A stretch of DNA of 64,000 bases from Adiantum capillus-veneris (Eukaryota; Streptophyta; Polypodiopsida; Polypodiales; Pteridaceae): contig CM043968.1 in assembly GCA_014529385.2 (NCBI GenBank), positions 128,625,018 to 128,689,017 on the forward strand, in the 5' to 3' direction. Position 1 is the first letter of the stretch. Each line of letters opens with the position of its first letter. The notes beneath the pieces were generated by a model. It had not been told where the DNA came from, did not search any database, and saw only the letters and a program-made list of their open reading frames with translations. The position numbers were made by a program, and so were the translations under genes. Positions 10,119 through 20,777 of the stretch are shown here, one piece after another.

Positions 10119-10668
10119 TGTCACAAACTGATGACGTGTCGGGCTCCCTTGAAATGCGCTGACGCGACAGACTGACGTAGCAGCCAACGGGAAATCCGTC
10201 GCGTTTTCGCAAAACGCGCTAACATGCTGACGTGGCAGGCCGTACAGACAACTATACGGACATTCCACTTTTCACTGACAAGCGTACGGATTTCCGTAAA
10301 TTGAGCTGAGATGCTTTTTGGGCCCTATGCTTTAATTTGTGAGAAACTTCTAAAGTTTCTAAAGCTTTTGATTTTTAGATTTTTAGGGCTCTGCTTTTGG
10401 ACATCCCTTGTACCAATAAATAAGTTGGTTGGGCCTCATTACTCAGAGCATCTGGACGCAGAGTCTGAGTTTGAGTCCCCATCGACTCCATTGTACTTTT
10501 GCACCAAGATTAATATAAAAAGAAATACCGAAAGGGACGCCAGTCTTTGGGGCCAATACCTCTTGGCACGGAACTACCCCGGGCCGTGTCGTATTTGTGA
10601 ACTGTTTTGAAGTGAATCTCTGTTGTATCCCAGTAGAATCTTGACTTGGAGTGTCCAAGTTTGTTACA
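10119..10668 (+). repeat. Gypsy-A family 3' LTR
   Basis: 550 bp from TGTCACAAACTG to GTTTGTTACA, with the polypurine tract immediately upstream. The conserved core lies at 10,511-10,560. It is the plus-strand 3' LTR of the truncated element at 8,998. Confidence 0.85.
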
Positions 10669-10803
10669 TCAATAAGGCAGAGCACCTTAAGAAAGTTGGC
10701 CTGCTACATCCATTGGATATCCCAGATGCTAAGTGGCAGAGTATTTCCATGGACTTCATCGTTGGTTTGCCAAATACTAGTCGAGGCAATGACGCCATGT
10801 AAG
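10669..10803 (+). pseudogene. Gypsy integrase fragment (different subfamily)
   Basis: Translates as KAEHLKKVGLLHPLDIPD followed by W-Q-SISMDFIVGLPNTSRGND, the region around the first catalytic Asp of a Gypsy integrase. The wording differs from Gypsy-A and Gypsy-B ([11 protein letters not shown]), so it belongs to another chromovirus subfamily. Only about 45 codons remain. Confidence 0.75.
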
Positions 10804-10993
10804 GTGCAGTGGAATGAATGTGTTTTCCGCATATTGCGCCGCAATTTCCGGGCAGCCAGCCACGTCAACAATTCAGCGCTTTTTCCTGGGTTGCTGCCAG
10901 CAGATGCCATTTTCTAGGGCTACCCATGCGAGGATTGTCCATGGCTAGGGGTAATGTGTGTGTACAAAGGCCACGTCACCGGTTTGTGACATA
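10804..10993 (-). repeat. Gypsy-A family LTR fragment
   Basis: The outer end of an LTR in minus orientation: it ends on the plus strand with CCACGTCACCGGTTTGTGACA, the family's terminal sequence. It separates two fragments of another Gypsy element. Confidence 0.6.
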
Positions 10994-11019
10994 GCAACTC
11001 TCAGTACACGGTCACACAA

Positions 11020-11180
11020 TTCAAGAAAGAATCAGTCATAGTCATTGCATGAAAAGGAACCTCTCTCTGTCATTCATTCTCTACACCATGGGAAGCATTT
11101 TTTGCATAATAGAGAGAAAATTGTTCGTGAGGATCATCAAGCCCTCAAGTGGCTCGAGTCTGTACCGAGTACACCTTGGA
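11020..11180 (+). pseudogene. Gypsy RNase H fragment
   Basis: Translates as EKEPLSVIHSLHHGKHFL then REDHQALKWLES, the part of Gypsy RNase H with the catalytic Glu and the TDHxSL-like motif (here REDHQAL). The order (integrase piece at 10,669 before RNase H here) is reversed compared with an intact element, so this locus is rearranged. Confidence 0.7.
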
Positions 11181-11279
11181 GTGACCGTAAGTATCGCGGC
11201 ACCCACGCAACAGAATGGGCCGACAAAGATTTCTTCGCAGATTCAAGGTGAGGTACTGATTCCGAGCTGCATGGCTTTT

Positions 11280-12330
11280 GTGTAGTCTGCCTCACCTGCA
11301 CATCTAACCCTATGTGCATGTGGACAAGCTAACACCTATTTCTAGGCTTTAGGACAACCTAGGTAGTGTTCTAGCACCCTTGTGAGTCTGAATGCAGGAC
11401 GTACATGTCCAAACACTTTAAAGTAGTTTCACACCCTCTTGATTACACATGAGCACAGCCAATGTCTACTAGGTGTATGCATTGGGGAGTGTTCCATACA
11501 GTTGCATTACCCAGCCTAGGTATTTATCTGAACGTGAAGCACCTCTTATGGGTGAGTTATTAACTCATTAATAAGTGACATCCTAAGAATCGTGGGTTTT
11601 TATTGGCATTGCCCAACCCAGCTTTAATCCTATATATAAGTGACCCTAGGGGTCACTTTTCAAGCATAAGACCAGTACCTACGGTACAAGCACCCGCAAA
11701 TAGCGTTTTTGCTAGCAGTACCACCGTCAGCATCCATGGCGTTTTTCCATCAGCATCCTCAGCCCACCAGCGTTTTAAGTCTACACTACCAGATCTGCAT
11801 CATCGTCAATCAACCCAAGCACTTTTAAAAGTTGCAGATTTCAGCCATAGTCCCAACGTTTCCAGATTCAGTCTCAGATCAGCCACGTTTTTCACTTTTC
11901 AGCCCATCCTCGACGTCGGCCATAGCAAATCAGCCCATAGCCTCGTCCAGCTTGCAGATCCCATTCAACATCCCTAGCGTTTTGCATTTTCAGCCCTTAG
12001 CCTTGCAGATCCAAGCATCTATAGCAAGATTCCATCAGCATCTAGGACCATTGTATCAGCATTTGTGCAATCTAAAGCAAATACCTCTCTAGCCATAGAA
12101 AGCGGGCCCCTTGGAGGGGGGTTTGGGACCCCATCTAGTGTAAGTCTCTTTTCTCTCTCTTTCACTCACAGAACCTTCACTTAGTATCATTCTCTTCTCT
12201 CTCTAGTCTTTGCACATCTCTCATGAAGTAAAAGGAACTCTCATTTAGTAAAAAGGAACCTTGAGTATGCACTCAGCAATCATCCTGAGCATTCACCATC
12301 AGTCACTTTCACTGCACATTACAATCCAGG
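11280..12330 (+). other. Unclassified non-coding stretch with TATA box and hairpin
   Basis: No supported gene. A TATA box (TATATATAAG) at about 11,630-11,639 is followed at once by an inverted repeat AAGTGACCC / GGGTCACTT. A C- and T-rich leader-like stretch follows, and a G-rich purine run (TTGGAGGGGGG) lies near 12,111. With the gag zinc knuckle further right this could be the LTR and leader of an unclassified retroelement; LTR ends were not found. Confidence 0.3.
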
Positions 12331-12660
12331 TCATCGCAGAAAGAGTCTTCTAAGGAGAAAAAGAAGGGCAAGAAGTCAAAGAAGAAATCCACAGGGCATA
12401 GGATTGACAATAGAGTAGCATGAAAACTACTTCAAAGACGGCAAATGCTAGGCCATGGAGAGGTTGGGCTAAGTGTCCAAACAGAAGCAATCCACAGGGC
12501 CTAGATTGACAGTAGATAGCATGCAGACTACTTCAAAGAGGGAAAATGCTGTGGCTGTGGAGAGGTTGGGCACATTCTAGTTAAGTGTCCAAACAAAGAA
12601 TCTCAAAAAACAGCTGATAAAAGGAGCTGCAATATCCAACATCATCAAACCTTGCATGAG
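12331..12660 (+). pseudogene. Retroelement Gag fragment with duplicated zinc-knuckle segment
   Basis: Plus-strand translation near 12,540-12,600 gives KCCGCGEVGHILVKCPNKE, an intact CCHC nucleic-acid-binding knuckle (C-X2-C-X4-H-X4-C), preceded by a Lys-rich stretch. A diverged copy of the same 100-bp segment lies just before it (12,382-12,475) with the knuckle partly deleted. Typical of Copia or Gypsy Gag; no other domain remains. Confidence 0.65.
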
Positions 12661-12866
12661 TGAGATCCTAGAAAATACTGATATTGAAATGAAGAAGGCA
12701 AGACACTCAGGACAAAAAGATCTAAGCGTTTCAAAGAAACGATGGTATAGCTTAAACTAGAGTGCTTCATGATTTCAAGGCAGCTTGTAAATGATTGCTC
12801 GTCACTAAAAACAAGAGTTCTTCTCTATCAAAAACTCTTCTCACTGGGATAAATTATGATTTATGC

Positions 12867-13028
12867 TCAAGAGCTTCTTTGATTTTTGGTCCCCCATTCA
12901 TTGTAAACCAAAACTAAATCTACAGCCTCTATAACAGCACTCTCAGCTTCCCTTGTTTTACACCCACAAAATTGTAAAATAACAAGAGCTTTTCTGGTGA
13001 AACACCGGCTTCCTTGCACATCACTCAT
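12867..13028 (-). CDS. Small ORF of unknown origin (53 codons)
   Basis: A minus-strand frame from ATG at 13,026-13,028 to TGA at 12,867-12,869 encodes a peptide with KALVILQFCGCKTREAESAV and EAVDLVLVYNEWG. The composition looks protein-like rather than random. I do not recognise it and it does not match SEC63. It lies on the SEC63 strand in the presumed intron after exon 5. It may be a remnant of a captured host exon or of an unclassified element. The flanking stretch to exon 5 shows nothing else. Confidence 0.25.
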   Translation of the reverse strand: MSDVQGSRCFTRKALVILQFCGCKTREAESAVIEAVDLVLVYNEWGTKNQRSS

Positions 13029-13474
13029 ACAGAAGTAGCATCAGAACACATAAGACAAGCTCGATGCATTTGAGAAAATTCACATAATAGCCTCTTGCTG
13101 TAGATTGTAACAAATCCTAACAGAGGCAAGAAAAGGTAACAAGGAAGATCGCACTTCACCTAATGGCACCTCAAGTCACTGGACAACTTATGAAGAAAGA
13201 ATGTGGAAAGTAGGTATGTATTTTTATTGCAGCAACAAAAATTACATCACTGTGTAGAACAGCAGTGCATAGTGAATCAAGACACAAGGAATGCACTGCA
13301 TGTTGCCTCTATAAAACACCACATGGTGCAGTTTCAACAATTACTTTCAACTATTACATCTCTTGTAATGTGGAGCCTGCAAAGCAACAAATTCCGAACA
13401 AAAATCGCCCAAAACATGACATGAAGGTATAAGACAAGAAAATAACCAAATGGCCAGCAAAAAACAACACACAC

Positions 13475-13695
13475 CTTGAGGCAAGCGAAGGCTTCATTAG
13501 ATAGTAATAACTGGACAGTGTCTGGTGCATAACATAGTTTCCTGTGTACTTTGATGAGCGTGAAAGGTACACCACTGCAATCAGGAGAGGAAGAAGAATA
13601 CCCAGCCCAACCAGGCCAAGCAAGAGAACTCCTGAGGCAGCTCCTCCATTGATGTTTAGCAGAAATGATGGGAGCGCTATGCCCATTTGCATACC
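13475..13695 (-). CDS. SEC63: SEC63/ERdj2 exon 5 (third membrane segment)
   Basis: 221 bp, residues about 171-244. An acceptor TAG precedes GGTATGCAAATGGG and a donor AG/GTGTGT ends it in phase 2. It encodes [14 protein letters not shown], then a hydrophobic third transmembrane segment (about residues 190-214) and the highly conserved [18 protein letters not shown] and [11 protein letters not shown]. This matches plant ERdj2 sequence I know closely. The membrane segment places the following Sec63/Brl region in the cytosol. Downstream exons (roughly the last 450 residues in other plants) are not found between 1 and 13,474. Confidence 0.93.
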
Positions 13696-13737
13696 CTACA
13701 AAAAGACCAAATATCTAGTTCTCTCCCAGAAAAAGAA

Positions 13738-13753
13738 GGGGGGGGGGGGGGGG
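13738..13753. repeat. G16 homopolymer in SEC63 intron 4
   Basis: A run of 16 G on the plus strand. On the gene strand this is a C-run about 45 bases upstream of the exon 5 acceptor, next to the polypyrimidine stretch. Confidence 0.9.
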
Positions 13754-13845
13754 AGTGCGGGACTAAACTTCTGCAACTGACAAACTAACAACAGAGTATG
13801 CCAATGCACCAAAACATTGCAGCAAGTTTGGTAAACATTAATAAC

Positions 13846-13952
13846 CTGTCTGCCATCAGGATGGCCGTATTTAGCATAATTTTCCCGTGCAACGGGGTCA
13901 GTAAGAGCTTGATACGCTTTCGAGATAAACTCCACGAAATATGTATGTGCCT
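13846..13952 (-). CDS. SEC63: SEC63/ERdj2 exon 4 (end of J domain)
   Basis: 107 bp, residues about 135-170. It starts after acceptor TTTTTTAG and ends CAG/GTTAT. It encodes the C-terminal part of the J domain: (E)[19 protein letters not shown], then [13 protein letters not shown]. The split codon with exon 3 (G + AG) keeps the frame. Intron 3 (13,953-14,032) is only 80 bp and intron 4 (13,696-13,845) 150 bp, in contrast to the giant intron 2. Confidence 0.95.
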
Positions 13953-14032
13953 CTAAAAAAATAACAGTAAAACAATTAGCAGTGTAAGCACAGCCATGTT
14001 TTGTTCCACAAATGAAAAAAAGTGTTACACAC

Positions 14033-14153
14033 CTGGATCTGGATTTTTATCTGGATGATACTGAATAGACAGTCTTCTGTATGCTTTCTTTATTTCTGCA
14101 TCAGTTGCACCTGATTCCAAACCCAAGATTGAAAATGGTTCGAAAGGCTGGAC
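14033..14153 (-). CDS. SEC63: SEC63/ERdj2 exon 3 (J domain with HPD)
   Basis: 121 bp, residues about 95-134 plus one base. The acceptor is AAAACAG and the donor CCAG/GTGTGT. It encodes [29 protein letters not shown] and YHPDKNPDP: helix I and II of the J domain and the HPD motif (residues 127-129) that stimulates the ATPase of BiP/HSP70. In SEC63 the J domain lies in the ER lumen between membrane segments 2 and 3, which fits the order seen here. It is separated from exon 2 by 19,150 bp of intron. Confidence 0.95.
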
Positions 14154-15756
14154 CTGTTTTTAGAAAAATAGTAACATCAGCTTATTAAGCCACAAAAGGT
14201 CTTGTTGTGCAACTGTTCGAGAATAATTGCCAGTCAGAAGCAGTAAGAAAGATAAACAAAAACTTCAGCAAATACACACTCTGAGAGGGGTTCTACCCAT
14301 TATTGAGGAGGGTCATAGAATTTCTTGACGAGAGATCCTTTTGCCCATCAAGGAAATTCGTAAAGCATCCAGACCAAGGATATCTAGGACCTAACTTCAT
14401 TAACAGATGCACTGGGACACAGCTTTACAGGCACTCCTAGAGAGGACAGTAGCTGCACAGCGGCCATAACCGGACCTCTGACAGAGCCTAACATTCTAGA
14501 TCAGGACTAATCCACACTTGAACATGGAGGGGTTCAGATTGCATATGGCTTTGAGAGCTAGAACAGGCAGACAACCGAGGCCCTCCGGACCGAAACATCA
14601 TTGCAGACCTAGAAATTGAATGGGGATTCTAGCCGACCGGAGGTAGGCCACCCAAGTATCTAATCAGCAATGGCGTTAAGAGGAAGAGCCACTATCTAAG
14701 TACTTCATCCCAGAGCCTCCATATCCTTAGGCTGGTTATTCACATCCATTAAGCATGCTAATTGTAAACCTATATCACATAGAGATAGGATGCCTAACTA
14801 GCCATCTGTGGTCACTGCACAAATAAAAATACATCTTTTTTGTCATTTTTCTTAATACAAAAAGACATGGACATTTTGTATGTCCAGAAACCAGTCCACT
14901 TGCTGAAGGTGGCTCCACAAGATAAATAACAGCAAATAAGAAACCAGGAAATCAACCAAAAGAAACATACTCAAAAAACCAAACTTCACTCACACGTACG
15001 CACTCACTCACGCCAAAGTCAGTTGATAAGAGTATGAAGAAGAATGCAATATCAACTCTACACATCCAAAACACACATACTCAACACGCACACATGGAGC
15101 AGGGGAGGAGGGCCGGAGGCAATGCAAGCTGAAAGAAACAAACGAACAAAGCAAACAAAGAAAGCAGACTTGCCTAGCAGCTTTTCCCAAGATCTGCCAA
15201 GGTGAGAAACTTCCACTCCCCAGATTCCAACCACCGCGACTCGATGTAGGGCCCAGTGCTTGCAGGGTTCACTGCAACCCTGGCTTAAGCAGGAGTTAGG
15301 ACCAGGGAGACCCTCCAAGCGGTTTTCTCTACACTGCATGGGGGAGGCTGACGACACAACCAAATGCTCAAGATGTTTGGGTAACAAATAGCAGCATGTG
15401 TAGCGGGGTAAAGGTTCCCAACCTAGACCAAAGACATCTGGTGAAGGCAGCCAGGGCGGGTAAGGCAGCCACAATCTGGGCAGCTCTGGCAGGCTGGCAG
15501 GTCGGGTAGCAGCGCCGAGCGGGCAGCTCGGACAGCACTGAATCGGGCAGGCGGGCAGGGCAGAAAGAGCGCGCAGGCAAGAAGGCAGGACAGATAGCAG
15601 CGCCAACTGTCCATGGTGTGCAGGTCACATGGGCTGTCCATGGCGTCGCAGAGCGCAATGGCTGTCCAGAGCAGGCAGGTTGCAAGGGAGGCAAGTAGGC
15701 GACTCGCCACCAGGCAGCACTAGGGTTTCTTGCGCACAGGCGACCCATCACTCAAC

Positions 15757-15760
<4 letters not shown>
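14154..15760 (-). other. SEC63 intron 2, 3' part without recognisable element
   Basis: No gene or element recognised. 14,154-15,000 is ordinary AT-moderate sequence. 15,060-15,740 is unusually GC-rich with repeated GGCAGG/GGGCAGGCGGG words, giving long but unconvincing minus-strand reading frames rich in Pro, Cys, Leu and Ala. It ends at the (GA)n border of the next element. Confidence 0.5.

Positions 15761-15832
<72 letters not shown>
15761..15832. repeat. (GA)36 microsatellite, left border of an inverted-end element
   Basis: 72 bp of pure GA followed by GGAAA repeats. It mirrors the (CT)n tract at 32,161-32,264 in inverted orientation. Confidence 0.95.
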
Positions 15833-15835
<3 letters not shown>

Positions 15836-16335
15836 AAAGGAAAGGAAAGGAAATCTTTTTAACGTCTATGTGAGGCCGAAGTTGGCCTATGAGACAAATC
15901 AAGTATACATGTGTGTATGTCTTCTGTCTATCGGAAAAGACAAAATAGTTCAGACTGGTACAAAATAAAAGAGAGAAGGATGTCTGGTGGGTGATGAAAT
16001 CTATGGGGATGGGTGGAGCACTAGTACTAGGGATATATGCATGTCTATATGATGAGGGTAGTACAACCATGCAAATGCATCGATCTAGCTAGCTCCATCC
16101 TGTGTAGATATGAAGGAGTTCCGGCTGAGGCCAGGGTATGTAGTGTATACCGGGAGCCAGAGACAAAGCTGCATTACATATGTCATTGCTCCGCATACTA
16201 TGAGATTTGCGGGCGATTCCATTGCTTATTTAGGGGGGGCTTTTGGACCACTTTCCAGAGTTATAAGATACCAAGATCAGAGATGCTTGGGTCTGTTCTT
16301 GCTTGAGTTGAGGAGACATAGAGATTGCTTGTTGA

Positions 16336-16429
16336 GGCGACCAAAGAGACAGACTCAAGCGGCACGTTACGGACTATCTCAAGCGAGCCATTACCACTAG
16401 ACAGCTAGTCAGACAGGTTTTGCAGCAAA
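16336..16429 (+). pseudogene. Unknown ORF, 5' part, interrupted by Gypsy-A
   Basis: 31 open codons (GDQRDRLKRHVTDYLKRAIT, then TRQLVRQVLQQ) that continue in frame at 31,735 once the Gypsy-A insertion is taken out. Basic, helix-prone composition; family unknown. Preceded by a stop at 16,333-16,335. Confidence 0.35.
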
Positions 16430-16949
16430 TGTAACAAACTTGGACACTCCAAGTCAAGATTCTTCCGCGACACAGCAGAGATTCACTTCAAAACGGTTCA
16501 CAATTCACAATTGATTCGACACAGCATGACGGAGTTCCGTGCCTAGAGATGTTGGCCCCAAAGACTGGCGCCCCTTTCGGTATTTCTTTTTGTATTAATC
16601 TGTGTTCAAAGTACAAGAGAGTGGGAGGGTTTTCACTCTCAGAGTCTGCGTCCAGATGCTCTGAGTTGTGAGGGCCCTGCCCACTTATTTATAAGTTACA
16701 AGGGATGCCCAAAAGCAGAGCCCCAAAAGCTTCTCAATTCAAAAGCTCTTAAAAATAAAGCATCTATTCCAAAAGCTACTCAATTAGCTTGCGTAGAATT
16801 TCAGTTGCGCAAAAAGAAACTTTCCGTACACCTGCCCGCAAATCACAGGATTTTCATACGCATGCCAGGTCAGCTTGTCAACAGAAATTGCGTCGCAAAA
16901 ACCGGGTCTGCCACGACAACACTCTGCCCGGGTTTCTCGGTGCTGCCAG
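16430..16949 (-). repeat. Gypsy-A 3' LTR, inner part
   Basis: Starts TGTAACAAAC on the plus strand; the conserved core is at 16,552-16,600. It matches 31,160-31,670 up to CGGTGCTGCCA, where the solo LTR begins. The rest of this LTR resumes at 18,758. Confidence 0.85.
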
Positions 16950-18757
16950 TGTCACGAGGACGTGGCAATTGCTAACTTGAGTTGCTGGTTTCTTTTCGAT
17001 GATTTTTGTTTAATTTTTGGGACCCTCTTTTTGAAGTTGCAAATGCCCAGACATTGTATGGCCAGTGTGAAACGGCCGACGGCCGAGAGTTTCACCCGCA
17101 GTCGAGAAGGACAGGTCGCCACGAGATGGTCGGGCTTGTCGGCGCTTGAATCCGAGGAGTAAAAGGGTGTCTAGGCTCAGTTCAAAGTCATTTAGGCCCC
17201 TCGCGACACTTATAAGTTGGTGGGTACTAGGGAATTAACTGAAAAGAGGCAAATTGGACACATGGCGGCTCCATATGCAATTGCCAGAAGCACCATTTCA
17301 AGAGAGGGGGCTGATTTCAGCCTATTAGTGTGTGCTACAGTGTGTGAGTAGTGGGTGCAGGTGCTCACAGCTTTAATGGAAAGCTTGCCTTCTCCCTTGC
17401 TCTGTGTAGCGCGACGATTTGCTCTCGCGCATCTCTCTCCCCCCATTGCACATATGGTAATGGCCCACTAGTGGGGCTTCTCAGATGACCATGTACAGTT
17501 CTGGGGGTTTATGCGTGTTTGCCAAGGCCAAAGCCTTTTGTACAGGAACCGGATTAGCTAATTGCTAATCCCCTTCAAGAATGCGAAAACGGAGAGTTTT
17601 CTCGCGTGAAAACTCGTCCGATTTGAAAGGGAACTGTCCCATTGCGTGCGGGAGCACCTGAGACACGCGTAAACTTACTCGCTCCGCTCGAAACAGTCCA
17701 AAACAGAGAATTACAGCCTGCTGTGTTTTTCTGCAGGTTTAGCGTTTCGCACATAAACTGCAGGGAATCCCCAGGGAGGCCTCGGAAAGGCCTTGGATGC
17801 GTGTACAGGGCAGTAGGCACCTAACAGTGGCAAAACAGAAAATTACAGCATGCTGAAATTGACATGCAGCTCACTAGAAAGCTTCCATACCGCAAGGGAA
17901 AGTGTCCTTGACGTGTACTTTTGACCTACAGGGATATTTTCGTCGTTATGCTGGCGGAATTGGGTCAAAAACCTGCGATTACAGCCATGGACAGGTTTGG
18001 ACAGCTTGGTGAGGGTTAGGTGGAAGCGTTTAGATCGTTTATTTGCCAGGGGAGCCTCGGGAAAGCATTGAGTGCTTGCACAAGACAAATTAGAGAGATT
18101 TCCCGTGAGGAATCTCGTCTAATTCAAGGGGCAAGTGACCCTACAGCATAGTCACAGGGGACGCCCTTTTTCGGGCTTCCCGTCCCCACTTGCCGTCCCG
18201 CCCTCTTTTTTACATTAAAAATCCATTTGAGCCCCGTCCCTCGTTTCCCTTCCCAAATGCGTCCCTTGTGACTATGCCCTACAGGTGAGAGAGCTCAAGG
18301 ACTATCCACAAAAGTGATCGGCACGCGGATCGGAGTGCAAAACAGAGAATTCAGCGAGCTGCAATTTCTCGCCAGGTTTTGCAAAGAGCTCTAAAGTACG
18401 TGGAAAGTCAATGTTTACTTGGGATTTTGTCCGTGGAGACTTCTACTGTGGTTATGTTGCCGGAATCGGGTTAGAGTAAAGGAATTTCAGCCCGATAAAA
18501 GTGGGACAGCTTGTAGAAGTTTACAAGTTTTTCTCAAGTATCATAAGAATAAAGAAATACCGAAAGGGGCACCAGTCTTTGGGGCCAACAGGGTGTCGTT
18601 GTCCGCTTGGTAGCGCTCTAGCTCCCAGGCCATGGTTTGTCTTGAAGTGTTGTATTCCAATCACAAGCTTATTCGTAAAGTTCCTTTGTGTCCTAAAGTC
18701 TAAAGTAAAGTTTCGGGTGAGAGCCTAAGCCTACGGCCCCACGGGCCGGTTTCAGCA
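16950..18757 (+). mobile_element. Solo LTR (1.8 kb, Gypsy-B related) inside the Gypsy-A 3' LTR
   Basis: From TGTCACGAGG to TTCAGCA, flanked by GCCAG (16,945-16,949) and GCCGG (18,758-18,762), a 5-bp duplication with one mismatch. Its body is a diverged plus-strand relative of the 1.48-kb Gypsy-B LTR: it shares the GGATTAGCTA block with AGCTAATCC, the CGCGTGAAAAC region and the core AAAGAAATACCGAAAGGGGC (18,550-18,569). No coding sequence. Excision restores a Gypsy-A LTR collinear with 31,160-31,729. Confidence 0.75.
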
Positions 18758-18827
18758 GCCGGGGTGTGTGTGTGTATCTGCTGCCCATAGTGTGTCCACG
18801 GGCCAGCCAAGTGACCAGTTTGTGACA
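18758..18827 (-). repeat. Gypsy-A 3' LTR, outer part
   Basis: Contains GTGTGTATCTGCTGCCCA and ends CCAGTTTGTGACA, collinear with 31,672-31,729. It is followed at once by the polypurine tract. Confidence 0.85.
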
Positions 18828-19300
18828 TACCCCCCTCTTGAAAGCATTGTAATCGCCCTCAATTATGCCTGCAAAACAGACAGAGGCCATAAACTGTCTT
18901 AGCAGACACTGATTGTTAGTACCGATGCACTAGGAACAACACATCTAGCACATGTACCAATCGACGGTCACATCACAGGACATCACATGACAAATCACAT
19001 TCAACAATCATTCCAATCTCAGACCATGATTAATCGGCAACATATTTAGCAATCACATATCTAGATCCTGTCGGGACCTCTCAGATGCCCGATTGACTAA
19101 TCCTTATTGCAATCATGTCTATAGAGATTTATCAGACCGAAATGCTGCAGTCATTTCGTCTATCAGTTCCTACACTCAAACAAGTCAAGCACAAATCAAT
19201 CAATATCATTTTCATTATCGGGAATTCCAGTTCATAAAGTCATACAGCAGAATATTGCCAACTCAACAGTATCCCTAAAACCCAAAGGGACATCAATGAC
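18828..19300 (-). other. Gypsy-A 3' non-coding region, outer half
   Basis: Reverse-complement homologue of about 9,700-10,118. It begins with the polypurine tract (read on the plus strand as CCCCCCTCTT) and ends at the ATGAC target site of Gypsy-B, beyond which the same region resumes at 28,001. No ORF supported. Confidence 0.8.
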
Positions 19301-20777
19301 TGTAACCGACCTGTTCTTGCCAAAAAGGGCGGTAGACTTTACTTTAAACCTTGATTTAGCTTTCACCCATTATTAGTTGTCTATTTTACCTGTACTTTCA
19401 CGACACAACAAGAGGGGAGAGGGCTACAGGTTGCTAGATTGCACCTGTATGAGTAGACGGACACTAGATTGGCCCCTAACTTAGGCGCCCCTTTCGGTAT
19501 TTCTTTATTGTTCAAAAGAGGGAATAAACGCTGTGGTTCCTACAAGCTGCCCCGCACAAACTCGGCTGAATTTCCACTGTTCCAGCCCGATTTCGGCGGC
19601 ATAACTGTACTAGAACCCTTCACGATCAGTATTCCCATGCATTGACTGACTTTCCCGACGCATACGGGCACTTTGCAAAACCTGGCGAGAATCTGCAGCA
19701 CGCTGAATTCTCTGTTTTCAGCCCTGAAAATGCGCCAGATCGCCTGTACAGCGGTCCCCTTGCGTCCCCGAACCTCCTGGGGGTATTAGGGTCCGTTTAG
19801 GGCCAAAACCCTAAACCTGCAAAAATACACAGCAGGCTGTAATTCGCTGTTTCGGGCTCCGTTTCGCGTGCCGGTCGCATCCCTAGCAAGTCCTCGAGCT
19901 CCCGCACCTGTAGGGCTACTTGCCCTTTGAATCGGACGAGATTTCTGGCGTGAAACCTCTCCGAATTCACCTGTACCTGCGGGGGGATTAGCTGCTAGCT
20001 AATCCAGTACCTGTGCAAGAGGCTCTTGCCTCGGCAATCGCGCATGAACCCACACAACTGTACATTGGTCAAATGAAGAGCCCACTACAGGGGCATAACA
20101 TACTGCCAAAGGGGAGAGAGAGGGCAGTGCGTAGCGTGCAGGGCATCACTCCTGGCACCGCACTGTGCATAAGAGGGAAAGCAAGCACTCCATAGCTCTT
20201 AGCCTGTGACAAAATCAGCAAATGAGCCCTTCTTCCCTTCAAATTCAGCGCCAACTCCTTCTTGCATTGGAAACTGCACCAGAATGTGCCACTTGGCACA
20301 TTTACAAGCATTTTCCCGTTTCGGGGTTGCCGCCTAAAAATATCCCAACCGGTTGCCCAGTTGACTTCACGGCAGAGTAAGAAAATGTTCCCTTTGTCAT
20401 TCCGGAGGTAATGACGCCAACACATTTTCAGGTCCCAAAATAGCAGTTCCCTAAATTTTAGGAGATGCTGCCATTATATCTTTCTAGGTCATCCGACCCT
20501 CTTTGTACACTGCGGCCACATCCAAAACTGAAATGTAGCCCCTGTAGCAAAGGATTCCACTTTGGCTAGTCAATGACCCCACTTGGCTAACCATAGTCCT
20601 TGTCCAACCTTAGTGCTCTCTTGCCCTCAGGCCTGGACTCCCTCTGGACAGTTCCACACTAGCTATGCAATGCAGGGCAGTTAGATTTCCCGAGGGGTGT
20701 TTCCAAAAAGTGAAAGTAAATAGATAATAAGAAAGAAATCAACAAAAAGGATAGATAGTAGTCACACGCTGGTGACA
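19301..20777 (-). repeat. Gypsy-B 3' LTR
   Basis: 1,477 bp. Conserved core at 19,469-19,510. It contains a minus-strand ORF of 118 codons (20,069-20,425) also present in the other LTR; LTR copies are identical by replication, so this is not evidence of selection. Confidence 0.95.

Noticed and set aside
1-13474. Remaining SEC63 exons
   Set aside because: I searched by eye on the minus strand for the sequence expected after [11 protein letters not shown] and for the conserved Sec63 domain and found none; the rest of the gene is probably left of the window.
15058-15751. Overlapping minus-strand frames of 95-182 codons in GC-rich sequence
   Set aside because: Composition follows GGCAGG-type repeats, several frames are open at once and none resembles a known domain or SEC63; more likely low stop density in GC-rich DNA.
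16110-16400. 96-codon plus-strand frame left of Gypsy-A
   Set aside because: It is out of phase with the frame that continues across the insertion point and has no recognisable feature, so I kept only the shorter continuous frame.
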